From Pelomonas sp. SE-A7 (GTDB taxonomy: Bacteria > Pseudomonadota > Gammaproteobacteria > Burkholderiales > Burkholderiaceae_C): a stretch of DNA of 64,000 nt. A program made the translations under genes and the position numbers. The notes beneath the pieces are model-generated. The model was given only the letters and a program-made list of their open reading frames with translations. It had not been told where the DNA came from and did no database searches. This document shows, one piece after another, positions 59,998 to 64,000 of the stretch. Position 1 is the first letter of the stretch. Every line of letters starts with the position of its first letter. The stretch spans positions 2,170,001 to 2,234,000 of the forward strand of contig NZ_JAUASW010000001.1 of assembly GCF_030345705.1 (NCBI RefSeq), read 5' to 3'.

Positions 59998-60638
59998 GAC
60001 TGCGGAACGGCGGACGCGAAGGCGTCGATCAGGGCACGCAGCGGTGCGCGCTTGAGCTTGAGGGCGGCCTGGTTGACCACCAGGCGCGAGGAGATGTCCA
60101 TGATCTGCTCAACCTCGACCAGGCGGTTGGCCTTGAGCGTGGAGCCGGTCGAAACCAGGTCGACGATGGCATCGGCCAGGCCGGTCAGCGGGGCCAGCTC
60201 CATGGAGCCGTAGAGCTTGATCAGGTCCACGTGCACGCCCTTGTCGGCGAAATGCTGGCGGGCGATGGCCGTGTACTTGGTGGCCACGCGGATGCGCGAG
60301 CCCTGCTTGACGGCCGCGGCGTAGTCGAAGTCGTCGCGAACGGCCACGCTCATGCGGCAGCGGGCGATGTTCAGGTCCAGCGGCTGGTACATGCCCTCGC
60401 CGCCATGCTCGATCAGCACGTCGCGGCCGACGACGCCCAGGTCGGCGCCGCCGTATTGCACATAGGTCGGCACGTCGGTGGCGCGCACCAGCACCACGCG
60501 GACCTCGGGCTTGTTGGTCGCCAGGATCAGCTTGCGCGAGGTCTCGGGATCCTCCAGCACCTCGATGCCGGCGGCACGCAACAGCGGCAGCGTCTCCTCG
60601 AAGATGCGTCCCTTGGACAGGGCCAGTGTGATCGTCAT
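59994..60638 (-). CDS. hisG: ATP phosphoribosyltransferase, short form
   Basis: First step of histidine synthesis. At 214 residues it is the short HisG form, which lacks the regulatory C-terminal domain and needs HisZ as partner. LALSKGRIFEETLPLL, TDVPTYVQYGGADLGVVG and the PRPP-binding LADAIVDLVSTGSTLKANRL are seen. hisZ is not in the window. It overlaps bolA-like and hisD by 4 nt each. Confidence 0.97.
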   Translation of the reverse strand: MTITLALSKGRIFEETLPLLRAAGIEVLEDPETSRKLILATNKPEVRVVLVRATDVPTYVQYGGADLGVVGRDVLIEHGGEGMYQPLDLNIARCRMSVAVRDDFDYAAAVKQGSRIRVATKYTAIARQHFADKGVHVDLIKLYGSMELAPLTGLADAIVDLVSTGSTLKANRLVEVEQIMDISSRLVVNQAALKLKRAPLRALIDAFASAVPQS

Positions 60639-60886
60639 AGCTCGGGCGCCGCCGCGGCTTCGGCCGGCGTGAGCGTCTTCATCGAAAGCGCATGGATCTG
60701 CTCGCGCATCCGGTCGCCCAGCGCCTGGTAGACGCGCTGGTGACGGCGCACCCGGTTCAGGCCCTCGAACTCGGTCGAGACGATGGTGGCAAAGAAATGG
60801 CGCCCGTCGCCCTCGACCTGCAGCTGTTCGCAGCTGAGGCCGGCGGCAATGTACGACTGGACTTCGGCGGGGGTGGGATCGGCCAT
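60635..60886 (-). CDS. BolA family protein
   Basis: An 83-residue BolA-like protein (IbaG/YrbA group). The class II KH-like fold includes HFFATIVSTEFEGLNRVRRH and QRVYQALGDRMREQIHALSM, ending with the invariant helix. Such proteins act with monothiol glutaredoxins in iron-sulfur delivery. It heads the his operon (4-nt overlap with hisG). In related genomes murA lies between bolA and hisG; here it is missing. Confidence 0.92.
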   Translation of the reverse strand: MADPTPAEVQSYIAAGLSCEQLQVEGDGRHFFATIVSTEFEGLNRVRRHQRVYQALGDRMREQIHALSMKTLTPAEAAAAPEL

Positions 60887-60899
60887 GGTGGGCCGGATT

Positions 60900-60916
60900 C
60901 TAGGGGCCTACCCTAG
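60900..60916. promoter_or_regulatory. Perfect inverted repeat CTAGGG-N5-CCCTAG upstream of bolA-his operon
   Basis: A perfect 6-bp inverted repeat with a 5-bp spacer lies 14 bp upstream of the bolA start codon and 21 bp beyond the ABC permease stop. CTAG is rare in this GC-rich DNA. The same core is found upstream of the PEP-CTERM metalloprotease. It could be an operator in the bolA-hisGD leader or an RNA hairpin; no sigma70 boxes are clear. Confidence 0.45.
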
Positions 60917-60936
60917 TCCCCCGCCTTCGCAAGGCC

Positions 60937-61707
60937 TCAATAGCGGATCTTGTAGCCCCGCTTGAGCAGGGTCAGCGCAATGCCCGAGACCCCCAGGAAG
61001 CTGGCCGCGACGATGGCCAGGCTGAGCCAGGGCGAGACGTCGCTGATGCCGAAGAAGCCGTGGCGGAAGCCGTCGATCATGTAGAAGAACGGATTCAGGT
61101 GGCTGACCGCCTGCCAGAACGTCGGCAGCGAGTGCACCGAATAGAACACGCCGGACAAAAAGGTCATCGGCATGATGATGAAGTTCTGGAAGGCGGCCAT
61201 CTGGTCGAACTTCTCGGCCCAGAGCCCGGCGATCAGGCCCAGGGCGCCCAGCATGCCGGCGCCCAGGGCGGCGAACACCAGGATCCACAGCGGCGCCGCC
61301 AGGCCCGGCCAGGCGAACCAGCAGGTCACGGCGAACACGCCGGTGCCGACGGCCAGTCCGCGCACGATGGACGCGCCCACATAGGCCACGAACCAGGCCC
61401 AGTGCGACAGCGGCGTCACCAAGAGGAACACCAGGTTGCCGGTGATCTTGCTCTGTATCAGGCTGGACGAGGAATTGGCGAAGGCGTTCTGCAGCACGCT
61501 CATCATCACCAGGCCCGGGATCAGGAAGCTGGTGTAGCCCACCGTGCCGTAGACCTTGACGTGGTTCTCCAGCACATGGCCAAAGATCAGCAGGTACAGC
61601 ACGGCGGTCAGCACCGGCGCGGCAACCGTCTGGAAGCTGACCTTCCAGAAGCGCAGCACTTCCTTGTAGAAGAGCGTGCGCGCCCCTTGCAGCTGGATGG
61701 CGCTCAT
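60937..61707 (-). CDS. ABC-2 type transporter permease (YadH-like)
   Basis: A 256-residue membrane protein with six helices of the ABC-2 export family. Residues FLIPGLVMMSVLQNAFANSS and the PMTFLSGVFYSVHSLP loop are typical of YadH/NodJ-like permeases. It overlaps the ATPase gene by 4 nt. The pair is located upstream of bolA in many betaproteobacteria. Substrate unknown; a lipid or polysaccharide is possible. Confidence 0.9.
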   Translation of the reverse strand: MSAIQLQGARTLFYKEVLRFWKVSFQTVAAPVLTAVLYLLIFGHVLENHVKVYGTVGYTSFLIPGLVMMSVLQNAFANSSSSLIQSKITGNLVFLLVTPLSHWAWFVAYVGASIVRGLAVGTGVFAVTCWFAWPGLAAPLWILVFAALGAGMLGALGLIAGLWAEKFDQMAAFQNFIIMPMTFLSGVFYSVHSLPTFWQAVSHLNPFFYMIDGFRHGFFGISDVSPWLSLAIVAASFLGVSGIALTLLKRGYKIRY

Positions 61708-62612
61708 GCGGTGGCTCCGTTCATGATTTCGAGGAACACGTCTTCCAGGTCGGCGCGGCCGATCTCCAGGTCTTCCACCGGGACCTGGGCGGCGCGCAGC
61801 CGGGCCAGGATGGTCTCGACCTCGGCCGCGTCATGGGCCTTGATCTGGGCGATGCGGCCGGTCACGCGGGCGGCGCTGGCCAGGTCCGTCGGCAGGGCGG
61901 CATCGGTCTTGAAGCGCAGCATGGTCGAGGCGCGGCCCGAAAGCAGGCTGCTGGTGCGGTCCAGGGCCACGACCTTGCCCAGCTTGAGCATGGCGATGCG
62001 CTGGCACAGGGCCTCGGCCTCTTCCAGGTAGTGGGTGGTCAGCAGCACCGTATGGCCTTCCTTGTTCAGGCGGGCGATGAACTGCCACAGCGTCTGGCGC
62101 AGCTCCACGTCCACGCCGGCCGTGGGCTCGTCCAGCACGATGACCGGCGGCCGGTGCACCAGGGCCTGGGCCACCAGCACGCGGCGCTTCATGCCGCCCG
62201 AGAGCTGGCGCATGTTCGCCTTGGCCTTGTCGGCCAGGCCCAGGTTCTCCAGCAGCTCGGTGATCCAGGCGCCGTTGTTGCGGACGCCGAAATAGCCGCT
62301 CTGGATCTCCAGCGCCTCGCGCACCGAGAAGAAGGGGTCGAACACCAGCTCCTGCGGGACTATGCCCAGGGCCTTGCGGGCCGCGGCGTAGTCGTCGACC
62401 ACGTCGTGGCCCATCACCTGGACCGTGCCACCACTGGCCCGGGACAGGCCGGCCAGGATGCTGATCAGGCTGGTCTTGCCTGCGCCGTTGGGGCCCAGCA
62501 GGCCGAAGAATTCGCCGGGCTGGATGTCGAAGGAGACACCGTCCAGGGCGCGGACCTGGCCGCCCCTGTAGGTCTTGCTGACGTTGTTGAACGCGATGGC
62601 GGCTTTCTGCAT
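61704..62612 (-). CDS. ABC transporter ATPase (YadG-like)
   Basis: ATPase of the ABC-2 exporter, 302 residues from the ATG at 62612. It has Walker A GPNGAGKTS (about 43-51), signature LSGGMKRR and Walker B VIVLDEPTAGVD, with the H-loop LLTTHYLEEAE. The C-terminal 70 residues carry the DUF4162-like tail seen in DrrA-type pumps. A longer frame to 62846 runs into the divergent tetR gene and is not used. It pairs with the YadH-like permease. Confidence 0.93.
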   Translation of the reverse strand: MQKAAIAFNNVSKTYRGGQVRALDGVSFDIQPGEFFGLLGPNGAGKTSLISILAGLSRASGGTVQVMGHDVVDDYAAARKALGIVPQELVFDPFFSVREALEIQSGYFGVRNNGAWITELLENLGLADKAKANMRQLSGGMKRRVLVAQALVHRPPVIVLDEPTAGVDVELRQTLWQFIARLNKEGHTVLLTTHYLEEAEALCQRIAMLKLGKVVALDRTSSLLSGRASTMLRFKTDAALPTDLASAARVTGRIAQIKAHDAAEVETILARLRAAQVPVEDLEIGRADLEDVFLEIMNGATA

Positions 62613-62702
62613 GGGCGGCGATTGTAGGAAGCCGCCTCCAATCCTGCTGGGCGGGGCCAATCCTTGCCGGCCCGGTGCCAGAATCCGCCCAGGAGTTCGC
62701 CC

Positions 62703-63371
62703 ATGGCCACAAAAAAGCCGCGCCGCACCGCGGAGCGCATCCTCGAAGTCACGCTGGACCTGTTCAACCGCTTCGGGGAGCCCAATGTCTCGACCACGCT
62801 GATCTCGGCCGAGCTCTCCATCAGCCCCGGCAACCTCTACTACCACTACCCGGCCAAGGACGAGCTGATCAATTCGCTATTCGGCCGCTATGAGCAGGAA
62901 CTGGGCGAGCTGCTGGCCGCGGCCGACAACGTGCGCCATGTCGAGGACGCCTGGCTGTTCTTCCACATGCTGTTCGAGCTGATCTGGAAGCACCGCTTCC
63001 TGTACCGCGACCTGAACGACCTGCTGAGCAAGAACCGCCGGCTCGAGACCCATTTCCAGACGGTGCTGGAGCACAAGAGCCTGGCCATGAGCCGCATCCT
63101 CTCGGGCCTGCAACTGGGCGGGGCGCTGAAGATGGACTCGCGCGACGCCGGCCCCACGGCCTCGTCCATGGTGGTCCTGTTGAGCTACTGGCTCAGCTTC
63201 GAGTATGTTCGGGATCCGCGCCATGCGCTGGAGCCGGAACGCGCCGGCCAGGCCTTGATGCGCGGCGCCTTTCATGTGCTGAGCCTGCTGCTGCCCTATC
63301 TGCAGGGCGAGTCGCGGGAGCATCTGTTTGCGCTGGCCGCCAAGTATCAATCGCAGTCACAACAACCGTAG
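62703..63371 (+). CDS. TetR family transcriptional regulator
   Basis: A TetR-type regulator of 222 residues. The helix-turn-helix spans about 9-55 (RILEVTLDLFNRFGEPNVS, LSISPGNLYYHYPAKDELI). The C-terminal domain contains the motif LSKNRRLETHF typical of a TetR group seen across betaproteobacteria. It is divergent from the ABC-2 ATPase gene (90-bp gap) and may control it; this is inference. The downstream TPR gene starts 15 nt after its stop. Confidence 0.9.
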   Translation: MATKKPRRTAERILEVTLDLFNRFGEPNVSTTLISAELSISPGNLYYHYPAKDELINSLFGRYEQELGELLAAADNVRHVEDAWLFFHMLFELIWKHRFLYRDLNDLLSKNRRLETHFQTVLEHKSLAMSRILSGLQLGGALKMDSRDAGPTASSMVVLLSYWLSFEYVRDPRHALEPERAGQALMRGAFHVLSLLLPYLQGESREHLFALAAKYQSQSQQP

Positions 63372-63386
63372 TCAGGAGTGCCGAGC

Positions 63387-64000
63387 ATGGCCAAGTGGAC
63401 CGCCTTTCCCTACGACAACGACGCGTTCCAGTACGACGCTGCCGCGCTGAAGAAGCACTGGGCGCGCCTGCATGCCGGCGACGCCGAGCCCTTCCCAAAG
63501 GACGCCGCCGTGGTCCAGGCCTGGATCCATTTCCATGCCGGCGATTTCCAGAAGGCCTACGAGGCCGGCCTGGCCGCCGGCGGCGCCGGCATCACGGTCG
63601 CCAACAAGGCCCAGGCCATCTACGCCAACTACCTCGAGAAGAAGGAAAAGACCAAGCTGGAAATGTTCCTCGAGGTCGCCGAACGGGCCGAGGCCCAGCA
63701 GGCCGAGGAAGCCAAGAATCCCAATGCCTACTACTGGCAGGCCTATGCCATAGGCCGCTACGGCCAGGGCATCAGCGTCGCCAAGGCTCTGGCCCAGGGC
63801 CTGGGCAGCAAGGTCAAGAACGCGCTCGAGACCACGATCAAGCTGCAGCCCAAGCATGCCGACGCCCATATCGCGCTGGGCGCCTTCCATGCCGAGGTGA
63901 TAGACAAGGTCGGCAAGCTGCTGGGCAAGACCCAGGGCGCCGACACCGCCACCGGGCTCAAGATGTTCGAGCAGGCCTGCAAGCTCAACCCGACCAGCGC
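63387..64000 (+). CDS. TPR-like cytoplasmic protein (3' end outside window)
   Basis: The first 204 residues are visible. No signal peptide is present. The sequence starts MAKWTAFPYDNDAF, with tetratrico-like helices later (GLKMFEQACKLNPTS; ADAHIALGAFHAEVIDK). The ATG at 63387 follows the tetR stop by 15 nt with GGAG upstream, so the two are probably co-transcribed. No catalytic motif is seen. The end lies beyond base 64000. Confidence 0.8.
   Translation, partial: MAKWTAFPYDNDAFQYDAAALKKHWARLHAGDAEPFPKDAAVVQAWIHFHAGDFQKAYEAGLAAGGAGITVANKAQAIYANYLEKKEKTKLEMFLEVAERAEAQQAEEAKNPNAYYWQAYAIGRYGQGISVAKALAQGLGSKVKNALETTIKLQPKHADAHIALGAFHAEVIDKVGKLLGKTQGADTATGLKMFEQACKLNPTS

Overview
The window is about 64 kb of a GC-rich chromosome from a betaproteobacterium of the order Burkholderiales, probably near the Roseateles/Pelomonas/Rubrivivax group. 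The evidence is the gene order (hrcA-nadK-recN; mutM-TPR-lolB-ispE-tRNA-Gln-prs-rplY-pth; ABC pair-bolA-hisGD...hisCBHAF), two PEP-CTERM exported proteins, a diphosphate-dependent phosphofructokinase, the short HisZ-dependent form of HisG, and very high third-position GC. That last trait produces many long antisense open frames, which I treated as shadows. Most of the window is core chromosome. I see no insertion sequence, prophage, CRISPR array or large foreign island.

Layout: 1-2.4 kb holds a trypsin-like periplasmic protease (cut by the window edge) and a PEP-CTERM metalloprotease. 2.6-5.1 kb holds pyrC, a DUF4394 lipoprotein and a TM2 membrane protein. 5.1-9.2 kb is a glutamate/aspartate ABC importer (gltIJKL) with a LysR regulator upstream. 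9.3-15.6 kb holds a second PEP-CTERM protein, an Atm1-like exporter, an S9 peptidase, an acyl-CoA thioesterase and an FAD oxidoreductase. 15.6-26.2 kb is a minus-strand fatty-acid beta-oxidation cluster (TetR regulator, acyl-CoA dehydrogenase, FadN-type bifunctional enzyme, thiolase, enoyl-CoA hydratase, three hydrolases and small exported proteins). 26.4-28.9 kb holds an HNH nuclease, a glycine-zipper lipoprotein and PPi-phosphofructokinase. 28.9-35.8 kb holds a CAU tRNA, hrcA, nadK, recN, rapZ, mutY and mutM. 35.8-42.1 kb is the lolB/ispE/tRNA-Gln/prs/rplY/pth block. 42.1-48.5 kb is a cobalamin riboswitch followed by btuB-btuF-btuC-btuD-cobQ. 48.6-51.5 kb holds a REC-DUF3369-HD-GYP regulator, a ferredoxin, coaD and rsmD. 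51.5-60.9 kb is the histidine operon, split between hisD and hisC by a toxin-antitoxin pair, a chemoreceptor and a solute-binding protein. 60.9-64 kb holds an ABC-2 exporter, a TetR regulator and the start of a TPR protein.

How the genes work together: the B12 genes form a complete uptake route (outer-membrane receptor, periplasmic binding protein, inner-membrane ABC importer) plus one corrinoid-amidating enzyme, under one riboswitch. The beta-oxidation genes cover every step of the cycle and probably answer to the TetR repressor at their head, which has a palindromic operator beside its own -10 box. The his genes cover most of histidine synthesis, but hisI and hisE are not in the window.

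No clearly novel system stands out. The points most worth checking are the insertion into the his operon, a strong sigma70-type promoter inside ispE, the pfp ribosome-binding site buried in a terminator stem, shared CCCTAG boxes, and a double-hairpin dispersed repeat in the beta-oxidation cluster. All functional calls come from reading motifs by eye; no database search was run.
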